This document shows, one piece after another, positions 8,142 to 17,657 of a stretch of 64,000 bases of DNA. The DNA lies in contig NZ_VUNH01000010.1 in the NCBI RefSeq assembly GCF_009695745.1, positions 78,954-142,953 on the forward strand. Direction: 5' to 3'. Numbering within the stretch: the first letter of the stretch is position 1; every line of letters starts with the position of its first letter. This DNA comes from Pyramidobacter porci. Lineage in GTDB: Bacteria; Synergistota; Synergistia; Synergistales; Dethiosulfovibrionaceae. Made by a program: the position numbers and the translations under genes. A model generated the notes under the pieces. That model was not told the origin of the DNA. It did not search any database and saw nothing but the letters and a program-made list of their open reading frames with translations.

Positions 8142-9326
8142 TTAGATTCTGCGCACCACCATGGCCACGCCCTGGCCGCCGCCGATGCAGGCGGAAGCGA
8201 TGCCGAGCTCCTTGCCCTGCTGCCCGAGCGCGTTGATCAGCGTAGTCGCGATCTTGGCGCCGGTCGCGCCGATGGGATGCCCAAGGGCGATCGCGCCGCC
8301 GTGGACGTTCAGCTTTTCCATGTCGAACGGCATTTCGCGGTGACAGGCGATGACCTGGGCTGCAAACGCTTCGTTGATCTCGATCAGATCCATGTCGCTC
8401 AGTTTCAGTCCGGCTTTGGACAGCGCCTTGGGCATGGCGACAACGGGGCCAAGCGGGAAACGCTCGGCGTCAAGCGCCGCGACGCTGTAGCCAAGGATCT
8501 CGGCCAGCGGTTCGAGGCCGCGTTCTTTCGCCCATTCGCGGTCGGCTACGATGACGATCGCGCCGTTGTCGCACAGGGCCGAACTGCTGCCGGCGGTGAT
8601 CGTGCCGCCGTCCTTTTTGTAGATGGGAGGGAGTTTGGCGAGTTTCTCCAGCGAGGTATCGGCGCGGAAGATCTCGTCGGTGTCGCAGACGATCTCGCCC
8701 ATCTTTTTGTCCTTGACGGCGACGGGAACGATCTCGTCCTTGAAAAGTCCGGCTGCCGCAGCGGCGGCGGCCTTTTGATGAGAAGCGAGCGCGAATTCGT
8801 CCTGTTCCCGGCGCGAGATTTTGTACTCGGCGGCGATCTCTTCGCACAGTTCCCCCATCAGGTGCTGAGCGACGGGGCAGAAGAAGCCGTCTTTGTGCAG
8901 AGCGTCGAGAACTTTCTGTTCGCCCATGCGATAGCCCCAGCGCGCCTTGGGCAGAAGATAGGGGACGTTCGAGGCGCTCTCCATGCCGCCGGCGACGATG
9001 ACTTTGGCGTCCCCGAGGCGGATGCGGTCGGCCGCCAGCATGATGGTGCGCAGGCCGGAGCCGCAACGGATGTTCACGGTGAACGCGGGAACGGAGCTGG
9101 AGATGCCGGCGCCGTACATGGCGATACGGGCGGGGTTGGCGCCGACGCCGGCCTGCCAGCCGGTGCCGAGGATCACTTCGTCAATGTCCTCGCCTCTGAC
9201 GCCGGCACGCTGAACTGCCGCTTTGAGTGCGATGGCACCCAATTCTGGGCCGCTCATCTTGGAAAGCGCGCCGCCGAACTTTCCCCCGGCCGTACGCGCT
9301 GCGCTGATAATAACGGGGTTGCTCAT
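8142..9326 (-). CDS. Acetyl-CoA C-acetyltransferase (thiolase)
   Basis: Cytosolic thiolase, 394 residues, catalysing 3-oxoacyl-CoA + CoA to acetyl-CoA + acyl-CoA, or the reverse condensation. All catalytic elements are present: the nucleophilic cysteine in NIRCGSGL (Cys88), NEAFAAQ (about 315), the histidine of NVHGGAIALGHPIGATGA (about 350) and the general-base cysteine in ACIGGGQG (about 380). Last gene of the minus-strand operon, 1 nt after CoA-transferase B, with a GGAGG ribosome site inside that gene's end. The context (aminotransferase, CoA-transferase) suggests the thiolytic, catabolic direction. Confidence 0.95.
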   Translation of the reverse strand: MSNPVIISAARTAGGKFGGALSKMSGPELGAIALKAAVQRAGVRGEDIDEVILGTGWQAGVGANPARIAMYGAGISSSVPAFTVNIRCGSGLRTIMLAADRIRLGDAKVIVAGGMESASNVPYLLPKARWGYRMGEQKVLDALHKDGFFCPVAQHLMGELCEEIAAEYKISRREQDEFALASHQKAAAAAAAGLFKDEIVPVAVKDKKMGEIVCDTDEIFRADTSLEKLAKLPPIYKKDGGTITAGSSSALCDNGAIVIVADREWAKERGLEPLAEILGYSVAALDAERFPLGPVVAMPKALSKAGLKLSDMDLIEINEAFAAQVIACHREMPFDMEKLNVHGGAIALGHPIGATGAKIATTLINALGQQGKELGIASACIGGGQGVAMVVRRI

Positions 9327-9327
9327 T

Positions 9328-10026
9328 TTATTTCACCGCCTCCGTTTCTGACACTTCCGTGCCTTTCATCTGCGTGATGCTTTCAGCCTCGGCATAGTCC
9401 GCTTCGGTGTGAGCGCGGACGTCTTCCTTGGTCACTTCGGGCGCGATTTCCAGCAGGGTCATTCTGCCGTCTTTAATGGAGAACACGGCGAACTCTGTGA
9501 CGATCAGGGAAACCACGCCTACCGCCGTCAGGGGCAGGCGGCACTTTTTGAGGATTTTGGAATGTCCTTTTTTATCGCAGTGGGTGGTGGCGACGATGAC
9601 GCGTTTGGCGCCGACGACGAGATCCATCGCTCCGCCCATGCCGGGCAGCAGTTTGCCGGGGATGATCCAGTTGGCGAGGTCGCCTTCCTGATCGACTTCC
9701 AGCGTGCCGAGAACGGTGGCGTCGACATGTCCGCCGCGGATCAGGCCGAAGCTCATGTCGCTGCCGAAGAACGAGCAGCCGGGCAGCGGCGTGAGGAAGC
9801 GTCCGCCGGCGCCGATAAAGCGGTAATCTTTATGCTCGGGCTCAGGGCCAGCGCCGAGACAGCCGTTTTCAGTCTGAATGATGAGACGGCGTCCTTCGGG
9901 CACAAAGTTGGAGACCAGCGTGGGGATGCCGATGCCGAGATTGACCACGTCGCCGTCTTCAAACTCCAGAGCGATGCGTTTGGCAATACGATTGCGGACG
10001 ACGTCTTCGTTAAGTACGGGCAGCAT
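9328..10026 (-). CDS. 3-oxoacid/acetate CoA-transferase subunit B
   Basis: Beta subunit (232 residues) of a class I CoA-transferase that moves CoA between acyl-CoA and a free carboxylate. The catalytic glutamate is in the conserved ENG motif (IIQTENGCLG, about residue 53), after the GIGIPTLVSNFVPEG loop (about 31-45). The SFGLIRGGHVDATVLG and NWIIPGKLLPGMGGAMDLV blocks are typical of AtoA/ScoB-type subunits. Its start overlaps the end of subunit A by 17 bp and its stop is 1 nt from the thiolase start. The partner genes make acetoacetate or another 3-oxo acid the likely substrate; this is inference. Confidence 0.92.
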   Translation of the reverse strand: MLPVLNEDVVRNRIAKRIALEFEDGDVVNLGIGIPTLVSNFVPEGRRLIIQTENGCLGAGPEPEHKDYRFIGAGGRFLTPLPGCSFFGSDMSFGLIRGGHVDATVLGTLEVDQEGDLANWIIPGKLLPGMGGAMDLVVGAKRVIVATTHCDKKGHSKILKKCRLPLTAVGVVSLIVTEFAVFSIKDGRMTLLEIAPEVTKEDVRAHTEADYAEAESITQMKGTEVSETEAVK

Positions 10027-10699
10027 AATAGTTGTCTCCCTTCACGACCAGGATGTCCACCAGAATGCCGGGGGTCACGATGTTGTCGGGGTCAAGCTCG
10101 CCCACGTCGACAATCGAATCGACTTCGGCAATCACCAGATCGGCCGCGGTGGCCATGGTGGGATTGAAGTTGCGGTTCGTGCCGAAATAGGTCAGGTTGC
10201 CCATGCGATCGGCCGTGTGAGCTCGGATCAACGCCACGTCGGCGCGCAGCGGCAGTTCGAGCAGATATTTTTTGCCGTTCACTTCGATGACTTGCTTGCC
10301 CTCCTCCACTTTGGTGCCGACGCCGGTAGGCGTCAGGAATCCGCCCAGACCGAAGCCGCCGGCGCGGATGCGCTCGACGAAAGTTCCCTGAGGAACGAGT
10401 TCCAGTTCGAGCGTGCCGGCGTTGTACTGCTCACCGGTCTTCTTGTTGATGCCGATATGCGAGGCGATGACCTTTTTGATCTGTCCCGCGGCCACAAGCC
10501 GGCCGTGCCCGACGTCAGCGTAACTCGTGTCGTTGGAGATCATGGTCAGTCCGTTGGTGCCGGCTTTCTCGAGCGCTTCGACGAGCGTGTAGGGAACGCC
10601 GCCGAAGTTGAATCCCCCGATCATGACGGACATGCCGCCTTTGACGTTTTTTACGGCTTCATCGGCCGACATGACCGGCTTGATTATCTTTTGTGCCAT
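10010..10699 (-). CDS. 3-oxoacid/acetate CoA-transferase subunit A
   Basis: Alpha subunit (229 residues) of the same CoA-transferase. The ATG at 10699 is preceded by AAGGAGGAAGAGA; the longer open frame upstream lacks a ribosome site. Glycine-rich GGMSVMIGGFNFGGVP (about residues 20-35), the RAGGFGLGGFLTPTGVGT loop (about 110-127) and LRADVALIRAHTADRMGNL (about 150-168) identify the AtoD/ScoA type. Lies 36 nt after the TRAP permease in the same transcript. The pair probably activates the oxo acid produced by the operon's aminotransferase. Confidence 0.92.
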   Translation of the reverse strand: MAQKIIKPVMSADEAVKNVKGGMSVMIGGFNFGGVPYTLVEALEKAGTNGLTMISNDTSYADVGHGRLVAAGQIKKVIASHIGINKKTGEQYNAGTLELELVPQGTFVERIRAGGFGLGGFLTPTGVGTKVEEGKQVIEVNGKKYLLELPLRADVALIRAHTADRMGNLTYFGTNRNFNPTMATAADLVIAEVDSIVDVGELDPDNIVTPGILVDILVVKGDNYYAART

Positions 10700-10734
10700 T
10701 TCTCTTCCTCCTTCGTCCGATCTTTGCGAACCCC

Positions 10735-12693
10735 TTATTTCTCCCCTGCGAGATTTACACGCTGACGGTACTTCTGCCACAGAAAGAGCGTCGCGATAAT
10801 GGCGCAGCCTACGACATTGCTGGTCAGCGTGGGATAGATGACAAAAAACGGCACGGAGACAAGGGCCATTCGTTCCAAAACGTTCAGATCGTCAACCAAA
10901 AAACCTTGGACGCCCGCTGAAAGTCCTATGATGCCAACCAAGGCGGTACCGCAACCAATAATGATGTGCCAGATATCGCCCTGAAGCAGTAAATAGGGAT
11001 TGTAGACAAACATATAGGGGACCAAAAAGCCTGCCACCGCAGTCATCAAAGCTGTATAGCCCGTCTTCATGGGGTTTGACTTCGCTATGCCGGCTGCCGC
11101 ATAGGTTGCAAGCGCCACAGGAGGCGACACATCGGCCAAAACGCCAAAATAGAGACAGAACAAGTGGGCCGATATCATCGGAACTCCCATCTCGTAGAGC
11201 GCCGGAGCTGCCAAAGTAGAAGTAATGATATACTGCGCCGTGGTTGGAATGCCCATGCCCAATATAATGGAGCCTATCATGGTGAGGAATAGCGCCAGCG
11301 GCAGGATACCGCGGGAAAGACTCAGCACGTAGGATGAAAAAGCCAGTCCCACGCCCGTAATGGAGATCACGCCGATGACAATGCCGGAACACGCGCAGGC
11401 CGCCGCCACCTCGATGGCGCCGAGACCTCCCGCAATGAGAGCCTGAAGTATCCGGGCAGGCGTCAGACGGTGTTCAGGCTTGCCGAACCAGGATACGACA
11501 ATGAGCATCACGATGGACCAGAACACGGCCTTGACAGGCGAGAATCCCTTGCCAAGAAACGTGACCAGTACGATGATAGGCGCCAGCAGAAACCATCCGT
11601 CCCGAAGGGGTTTCAGGATACTGGGCACTTCGTCGGCATTAAGGCTTGCCATACGTTGTTTGCCGGCACGAAAGTGTACCATGGCAATGATGGAGATGAA
11701 GTAAAGCGTAGCGGGAATGGCTGCCGCCACCACGATATCCCAATAAGCAATCCCCAAAAACTGAGCCATGATGAAGGCAGCCGCGCCCATGACCGGCGGC
11801 ATGACTTGCCCTCCCGTGGAGGCCGCCGCTACGATAGCCCCTGCGAAATTGGACTTATAGCCCGACTGTTTCATCAAAGGGATGGTAAAAGCGCCGGTGG
11901 TCACTGTATTGGCGCAAGAACTCCCCGATACCATGCCCATAAGGCCGGAGGCAATTACCGCGGCCTTGCCGGAACCGCCACGACTGCGTCCCGCTACCGC
12001 TACGGCCAAATCGATGAAGAATTGCCCGGCTCCGGACAAGTTCAAAAACGCTCCGAAAAGCACGAACAGAAAGATGAACGAGGCCGATACGCCTAAGGGA
12101 GTGCCAAAAATCCCATCGGTTCTCAGATAGAGAAAGGGGGCTATTTCCTCTAGGGGAAACCCCCCGTGGGCCAGCATACCCGGGAAATAAGGGCCCCAAA
12201 ATGCATAGGCCAAAGCCACAGCAGCCATGATGGGCAGAGGCCAGCCCATGGAACGCCGAGCTCCCTCAAGCACCAACAGCGTCATGATTGTGCCTATCCA
12301 GATATCCGAAGGAATCGCCATTCCCTCGCGCATGGCGATATCCTCAAAATTGAGGAGGATATTGAGGCACCCTGCGATGGAAAGGGCGATCAGCACCCAA
12401 TCCCAAAGGTCGACCTTGTTCTTGGGGCGGTTCTTCGTACAGGGGTAGCGCAGAAAGAGCATGGCGCTGATGAACATCCAGTGCCATGCTCGTTGATACA
12501 TGGCCGAAAGCTGGCCGAAATAAGCCGTATAAAGGTGAAAGCAGGACGCACAAAGAGCCAAGCCGCACAGCAAATAGTTTTGCCAGCCCGACAGAATTCG
12601 AAACTTGGCTTCCTCGGGGTTGTCTATTTTTACCCTCTCGGTTTTCGGAGGACCGACTTGAGACTCCCTCTCCTGCAAACGCGGTTCTACCAT
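10735..12693 (-). CDS. TRAP transporter, fused small/large permease (TAXI type)
   Basis: Inner-membrane permease of 652 residues in which the 4-helix DctQ-like and 12-helix DctM-like parts are fused, the arrangement that goes with TAXI binding proteins. The start at 12693 has AAGGAGG 9 nt upstream. The N-terminal 40 residues are hydrophilic, then helices run throughout. Signature stretches include SGSSCANTVTTGAFTIPLMKQ (about 280), AASTGGQVMPPVMGAAAFIMA (about 310) and GMGIPTTAQYIITS (about 505), all typical of DctM. It uses an ion gradient and works with the binding protein encoded upstream. A hairpin with a T run lies between the two genes. Confidence 0.93.
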   Translation of the reverse strand: MVEPRLQERESQVGPPKTERVKIDNPEEAKFRILSGWQNYLLCGLALCASCFHLYTAYFGQLSAMYQRAWHWMFISAMLFLRYPCTKNRPKNKVDLWDWVLIALSIAGCLNILLNFEDIAMREGMAIPSDIWIGTIMTLLVLEGARRSMGWPLPIMAAVALAYAFWGPYFPGMLAHGGFPLEEIAPFLYLRTDGIFGTPLGVSASFIFLFVLFGAFLNLSGAGQFFIDLAVAVAGRSRGGSGKAAVIASGLMGMVSGSSCANTVTTGAFTIPLMKQSGYKSNFAGAIVAAASTGGQVMPPVMGAAAFIMAQFLGIAYWDIVVAAAIPATLYFISIIAMVHFRAGKQRMASLNADEVPSILKPLRDGWFLLAPIIVLVTFLGKGFSPVKAVFWSIVMLIVVSWFGKPEHRLTPARILQALIAGGLGAIEVAAACACSGIVIGVISITGVGLAFSSYVLSLSRGILPLALFLTMIGSIILGMGIPTTAQYIITSTLAAPALYEMGVPMISAHLFCLYFGVLADVSPPVALATYAAAGIAKSNPMKTGYTALMTAVAGFLVPYMFVYNPYLLLQGDIWHIIIGCGTALVGIIGLSAGVQGFLVDDLNVLERMALVSVPFFVIYPTLTSNVVGCAIIATLFLWQKYRQRVNLAGEK

Positions 12694-12707
12694 GAAATGC
12701 CTCCTTA

Positions 12708-12750
12708 AAAAATTAAGAGGGGGCCGGGAGAGTTTTCCAGCCCCCTTCCG
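12708..12750 (-). terminator. Intercistronic hairpin between TAXI binding protein and permease
   Basis: Minus strand: AAGGGGGCTGG pairs with CCGGCCCCCTCTT around an A-rich loop, followed by six T that merge into the permease ribosome site. It has the form of a partial terminator and would lower permease expression relative to the binding protein. Confidence 0.65.
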
Positions 12751-12789
12751 GGACACCGAATCCTGTTCTCTTGCGAAGGCTGGCACGTT

Positions 12790-13743
12790 TTATTTGAGAG
12801 TGTCGAACCCCTGTTCTTTGAAATACTTTACGGCGCCGGAAGCGAAGCGAATGATACCTACGCTGGCCTCTTTGGGATTGAAGTGCTCCGCCTGGGTCGT
12901 TACCTTTTTAAAAGCCTCGCGGTTTTCCACGATGGTCTTGACGAGACGATAGGAGAGGTCTTCCTTCATTTTGCCGTTGACCACCAGGAAGTTGCCATCT
13001 GCTACGGTTAGGCAGTCTTCTGCCTGGTTATATACATTCTTGTCAATAGTGTAAGAAAACAGGAAAGGATTCGCCTCGCATACTTTCTTGACCACGTCCT
13101 CAGGAATCGGGATCAATACTACGTCGCGCACCGCGGCCACTTCGAGCACCGCCGAACCGGGAGCCGCGAAGTTCCAGAATACCGCATCGATGTTGCCATC
13201 TACCAAAGCGGTAGCGCCCTCAGGCTGAGTCAGCTGCTCCCGCTTGATATCTTTCTCTGGATCCCATCCAGCCGCTGCAAGGATGAGGTTGGTCAACACC
13301 TGATCTCCGCCGCCGGGGGCACCTACGGAGACCCTCTTGCCCCTCAGGTCTTCGAAGGTCTTGATGCCCGTCCTGCCGGTAGTAACAATATGCTGGGGGG
13401 CCGCGTACATATTCATGAGGATGTAGAGATCCAGCTTGCCATCCTTTTCGAAGGCTTCAGTGCCCGTATAGGCCTGCCACAGCGTGGAACCCATCACCAT
13501 GCCTATCTGTACGGCGTCGCGAGCCAGCAGGCGGCAGTTTTCGCGAGAGGCCGAGGTGGCGCGGGAAGTCGCTTTTACGTCAATCTTGGCGTTGTTCAGG
13601 ATCTCCGCCATGGAACCGCCCAGCGGATAATACGTGCCGCCCACGCCGCCGGAGCCAATGGTGACGAAGTCAAGAGCGAGGGCGGAATTGACGATGGCGA
13701 AAACCAATGCACACGCCATCAACGTGATCTTCGTTTTTCTCAT
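12790..13743 (-). CDS. TAXI family TRAP transporter solute-binding protein
   Basis: Periplasmic substrate-binding protein, 317 residues. Signal peptide 1-23 (MRKTKITLMACALVFAIVNS, cleavage after ALA). The TAXI hallmarks TIGSGGVGGTYYPLGG (about 28-43), an SRATSASRENCRLL segment and FEDLRGKRVSVGAPGGGDQ (about 127-145) are present. It captures the operon's substrate for the fused permease. Known TAXI ligands are few (glutamate-like or other organic anions), so the ligand cannot be read off. The gene follows the aminotransferase in the same direction; a ribosome site GAAGGAGGCAT precedes it. Confidence 0.93.
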   Translation of the reverse strand: MRKTKITLMACALVFAIVNSALALDFVTIGSGGVGGTYYPLGGSMAEILNNAKIDVKATSRATSASRENCRLLARDAVQIGMVMGSTLWQAYTGTEAFEKDGKLDLYILMNMYAAPQHIVTTGRTGIKTFEDLRGKRVSVGAPGGGDQVLTNLILAAAGWDPEKDIKREQLTQPEGATALVDGNIDAVFWNFAAPGSAVLEVAAVRDVVLIPIPEDVVKKVCEANPFLFSYTIDKNVYNQAEDCLTVADGNFLVVNGKMKEDLSYRLVKTIVENREAFKKVTTQAEHFNPKEASVGIIRFASGAVKYFKEQGFDTLK

Positions 13744-13882
13744 GGATAGTATGCCTCCTTCAAAAATGGAATAATGGATGATACGCTCGAACTCGTGGAA
13801 CCATCAGGCGCGAAAAAACGCCTTTTCCTCTTGTGCATAAGACGCCTTCCCCGATTCCTTTCGGCGCTGGGAAAGATTTCAG

Positions 13883-15220
13883 CTATGCCAGCTTCGCCGC
13901 GGCGGCCGCAAGTCCCAATTCAAGTTTTTCAAGCAGTTCGTCGATCTGCTCCGATGTGGTGATCAGCGGCGGAGCGACCAGGAAATTGTCGCCGTCAATG
14001 GAGTCGACCATCCCGCCGCCGGGGTAGATGACCAGCCCGCGAGCGAGACATTCTTTCATTGCCACGTTAGCAGCGCCGACATTCTTTGCAAATGGCGTCT
14101 TTGCAGCCTTGTCCCGAACCAGTTCAAAGCCCCACATGAAACCCTTGCCGCGGACATCGCCCACGATAGGATTGCTCTCGCCAATTTTCTTGAGCCCCTC
14201 GCCGAATTTGATTCCCAATGTAGCTACGTTCTCCACCAGCTTATGTTTCTTCATGTACTTGATCACGGCCGCAGTGGCGGCTCCGCTCAACGGATTCCCC
14301 GTATAGGTGTGTCCATGAGTAAAGGCTCCAGTCCCTTTCTGGATCTCTTCGGCAATCCAGTTCGAGGCGATCACGCCGCCGGTAGGAATGTATCCTGCCG
14401 CCATACCTTTGGCGGTCGCAATGATGTCGGGCTTCACTCCCCAGTGATTGACGCAGAAGTTTTTCCCCGTGCGCCCCATGCCCGTCATCACTTCATCGGC
14501 AATAAGCAAAATGTCATATTTAGTACAGATCTCGCGCACCAAAGGCCAGTATTCGTCCGGCGGCACCAAGCCCCCCACGGAGGAGCCCACAATAGGCTCG
14601 GCAATAAACGCCATGACATTGCCTGGGCCTACGCGCTTGATGACCTCCTCGAGCTGACGGGCACAGCGCATATCGCAGGAAGGATGCGCCAGACCGAAGG
14701 GGCAGCGGTAGCAATAGTGAGGTGCAATATGGGGATTTTCTTTGAAGAGAGGGGCGTAGATGCGCCGCCTGGGAATCGAGCCGCCGATGGCCATAGTACC
14801 CAAAGTGCTCCCATGGTAAGCGTTCCACCGAGATATTATCGTCGACTTGCTGGAGTACCCCCCGTCCCGTTCGGTGTAGTACTGGCGCGCGAGCTTGACC
14901 GCCGCCTCGATAGCCTCGGAACCTCCGCAGGTAAACCACACATACTCCATGCCCGCCGGTGCCAGCGAAGCCATTTCTTCCGCAGCTTCCGAGACGCTGT
15001 CCAGACGCCAGCGCGACGTGTGGGCGAACTCTATTTTGTGCATTTGCGCCATCACCGCTTCGATAATTTCTTCGTTGCAGTGTCCCAAATTGCAGATCAA
15101 AGCTCCGCTGCATCCATCCAGATATTTCTTTCCTTCCTTGTCATAAATATAAATACCCTCGCCTTGGACCGCCGTGAGATATTCCGTCTTAAAACTCCGC
15201 GGGAACAACTTGCCTGTCAT
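13883..15220 (-). CDS. Class III (omega) aminotransferase
   Basis: PLP-dependent aminotransferase of 445 residues that transfers a non-alpha or amine amino group to an oxo acid acceptor. PLP site: Lys271 in ATAKGMAAGYIPTGG; cofactor Asp242 in LIADEVMTGMGRTG. GSEAIEAAVKLAR (about 100-112) is the phosphate-cup region. A four-cysteine patch (HYCYRCPFG, then CDMRC, about residues 169-186) is found in one subgroup of these enzymes. First gene of the transporter/CoA-transferase/thiolase operon. If the product is a 3-oxo acid, the downstream enzymes complete its breakdown, so a beta-amino acid is the likeliest substrate (inference). Beta-alanine, taurine or GABA are alternatives. Confidence 0.88.
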   Translation of the reverse strand: MTGKLFPRSFKTEYLTAVQGEGIYIYDKEGKKYLDGCSGALICNLGHCNEEIIEAVMAQMHKIEFAHTSRWRLDSVSEAAEEMASLAPAGMEYVWFTCGGSEAIEAAVKLARQYYTERDGGYSSKSTIISRWNAYHGSTLGTMAIGGSIPRRRIYAPLFKENPHIAPHYCYRCPFGLAHPSCDMRCARQLEEVIKRVGPGNVMAFIAEPIVGSSVGGLVPPDEYWPLVREICTKYDILLIADEVMTGMGRTGKNFCVNHWGVKPDIIATAKGMAAGYIPTGGVIASNWIAEEIQKGTGAFTHGHTYTGNPLSGAATAAVIKYMKKHKLVENVATLGIKFGEGLKKIGESNPIVGDVRGKGFMWGFELVRDKAAKTPFAKNVGAANVAMKECLARGLVIYPGGGMVDSIDGDNFLVAPPLITTSEQIDELLEKLELGLAAAAAKLA

Positions 15221-15788
15221 CTTCGCTCCAACTCCTTTCCAAGACTTATGACTTATGGATCCATGTAAAGAATGCGCTTTATATGGTGATGCAGGACAAT
15301 ATTGCTTCTCGTTTGAGAGCTCTTTCGCAGCTCATGACATCCTTCCTGACCAAAAGCTCCGCCCTATTCATCGTTATCGGAAAATCATCTATATTCGTGA
15401 GAGAGCCTTCTTGGCGCTATAAATAATATTATAATTCATATTTAATCAATAAAACCGACAAACATTTTCTCTCTCCCAAGATCTTCAAAACAGAGCGACA
15501 AACAATTTTACGATACGCTTGCCGCTTTCTTCTCACATGGCTTACACTCATTTCATTACTTAGATAGCTGGTCTAATATTAATAGAAAACGCAACTACCG
15601 TCTTTATTCAAACAAACAGAAATAATAAACAAATTTTGTAGAAAACAACAAGAGGTCACTTCGAGAGCAAACCGAAGCGACCTCTTTGATTACCATCTCA
15701 AGAATACCGGAGGCAAACCAATAAGTAAAAAATGAAAGTGCTCTCTCCTGTTTTCAAAGGCTGTTTCATCGTCTGAAATGAACGTCAA
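15221..15788. other. 568-bp AT-rich intergenic region
   Basis: No open frame with host-like codon use on either strand; far richer in A+T than its flanks. It must hold the promoter(s) of the catabolic operon and probably the PucR binding site. TATAAT-like hexamers occur on the minus strand near 15427-15450, but no -35 at correct spacing was convincing. A terminator for the PucR gene lies at 15647-15690. Confidence 0.6.
15647..15690 (-). terminator. Terminator of the PucR-type regulator gene
   Basis: Minus strand AGAGGTCGCTTCG pairs with CGAAGTGACCTCT, followed by TTGTTGTTTTCT. It isolates the regulator transcript from the operon downstream. Confidence 0.75.
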
Positions 15789-17372
15789 TCATTCCCGGCT
15801 CATTTCAAAACAGAACAGCGCGCGGGCCAATATGGCCCGATCTCTGTAACGGAACAAATCGAGGCCCGTCAAATCCTTCATGCGCTGCACGCGGTAACGG
15901 AGCGTGTTTTCATGCACGTGAAGAGCCCCTGCCGCCTCGCTTAGGTTTTCCGTTCGGTTCATTGCCCTCAACGTATCCCGAAAAGCGGTATTGCCGTGGT
16001 CGCGGTCATACCGAAGCAGAGGATCAAGAACTTTCTTCACGAGCAGGCGGCTTTCCAGCGTATCCGCTCCTTCGATCTGGGAGAGCTCGAAGAGCCAATC
16101 GTCACAGCAAAGGAGCGCTCCCGGACTGTCGCATCGGCTGCAGACCGCGCGAAAACAGTTTTTCGCCATGCGGTAGCTGTCGCGGATCTCTTCGATCCTC
16201 CTTACCGACGGTCCGACCGACAAAACGGCCGATGGGTCGGTCGCCAGCAGCTCTTTGGCCTTGATCATATACTGAGGCAGTTTCTGCCCGCCGGTCGACG
16301 AACACAGCAGCACGCATTCCAAGGGAGTCACCCAGAGCAATATCTTATGCGGGATCAGACGTCCAAGGCTCCCCATGGTGAACTGCGCTCCCCGCCGAAA
16401 CGTCTCGTCCAGTCCCGGCCGGGCCGAAAACACCAGCACGCGGAACGCTTGTTCGGTGTCCAGGCCGCAACGCTCCAGCGTACGGCTGATGAACTCTCTT
16501 TTATCTTTGGGATTGTAGAGCAGGCTGTTCCACAGACTCATCAGCGTCCGGCGAGTATCCTCGAAGCGCTCGTTCCACTTCATCGTCAGTCTCATCTGCA
16601 GCTGTTGGATCATCAGACGCTCCTTGTCGCCCAGAGCCGGCTTATGATGCACGACCAGATAACCAAGACAACAGTTCTTGCCCGTCAGAGGGAAGACATG
16701 CCACGGAGGCTCATGAAACTCTCCCTGCGTCACGCAGGCCTTGCGAAACACTTCGTGCGCCCCCTGCAAAAGCGTGTTTTCAGCTCGCCCGATCTGCTGT
16801 TTTTGCGGCCATATGGGTTCCTGCAGGTCGGGAGGAAGAAGGAAGCAGAGCGCGCGGATCCGCTCGGAAAGCTGCGACAAGAGGACGGAATCCCGGCTGT
16901 CTTTCATCGCCAGTTCGTAGAGGTCGTGGAAATATTGGTTCACTTCCATCAAAACGCTGGCCTGATAGAGGTTGATCTCGGCCATGATGGACTGGATGAG
17001 CCACCTGAACTGGCAGTCTGCGCGAATCTCGAACAGAGGAACGTTTTTCTCGTCGGCAATTTTGATGAACTCATCGGGGATTTCGTCGATATGAGGGCCG
17101 AGCTTGAACCCCATCGCCGACACGACGTTCGTCAACGCCCGAAAACCTTCCAGCGCCAGCGGCGGATTGGTTCGTGCCAAATACCCCACGCTGAAGACAA
17201 ACTCCTGCCCTTCGAGGCGGCTCGCCAGCTCCGGCGATTCCCAGACAGTGGTATATGCTACCTGGCGGTCGAGCCCTTCCTCGCCGGCGACAAGACGCGT
17301 ATATTTTTTGAAATTATGGAGCTGCGCGATCTGCCGCACCGTCACCGCCTGCGGAGCCCCAAGCGTTTTCAC
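15789..17372 (-). CDS. PucR family transcriptional regulator
   Basis: DNA-binding regulator of 527 residues, usual PucR length. N-terminal PucR ligand domain (residues 8-130: TVRQIAQLHNFKKYTRLVAG, later WESPELASRLEGQEFVFSVG), a central GGDEF-like region (about 290-400), and a C-terminal HTH_30 domain (about 455-515) with DTLRAMNRTENLSEAAGALH followed by VHENTLRYRVQRM, the family's helix-turn-helix. GTG start preceded by AAGGGGG. Lying directly upstream of the aminotransferase/TRAP operon on the same strand, it is the obvious candidate to sense that operon's substrate and switch it on; no operator was resolved. Confidence 0.9.
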   Translation of the reverse strand: MKTLGAPQAVTVRQIAQLHNFKKYTRLVAGEEGLDRQVAYTTVWESPELASRLEGQEFVFSVGYLARTNPPLALEGFRALTNVVSAMGFKLGPHIDEIPDEFIKIADEKNVPLFEIRADCQFRWLIQSIMAEINLYQASVLMEVNQYFHDLYELAMKDSRDSVLLSQLSERIRALCFLLPPDLQEPIWPQKQQIGRAENTLLQGAHEVFRKACVTQGEFHEPPWHVFPLTGKNCCLGYLVVHHKPALGDKERLMIQQLQMRLTMKWNERFEDTRRTLMSLWNSLLYNPKDKREFISRTLERCGLDTEQAFRVLVFSARPGLDETFRRGAQFTMGSLGRLIPHKILLWVTPLECVLLCSSTGGQKLPQYMIKAKELLATDPSAVLSVGPSVRRIEEIRDSYRMAKNCFRAVCSRCDSPGALLCCDDWLFELSQIEGADTLESRLLVKKVLDPLLRYDRDHGNTAFRDTLRAMNRTENLSEAAGALHVHENTLRYRVQRMKDLTGLDLFRYRDRAILARALFCFEMSRE

Positions 17373-17657
17373 ACCATGTTCCCCCTTTCCTTAGAAGGCA
17401 AATTCGCCCGCGTTTCAGCATAATAATACAAAAAAACGACGAAATTGAAAGGCCTTGCCGCCGTTTTTATGCCGCAGCGCCATTACTCCAGAGCGAAAAA
17501 CGCGGCGGCCTGCGCTTTCGCCGGACGTTTTTCGGCGCGGGGCACGTCGCCCGTCCCAGAGCCCCATTCCCAGACGGCGCCGCTCATCATATAATGGACG
17601 GGAGGCGCGCCCGGAAGAGATCCGCGGCGGCACAATCCCACGAAAGCGGGGGATCCG

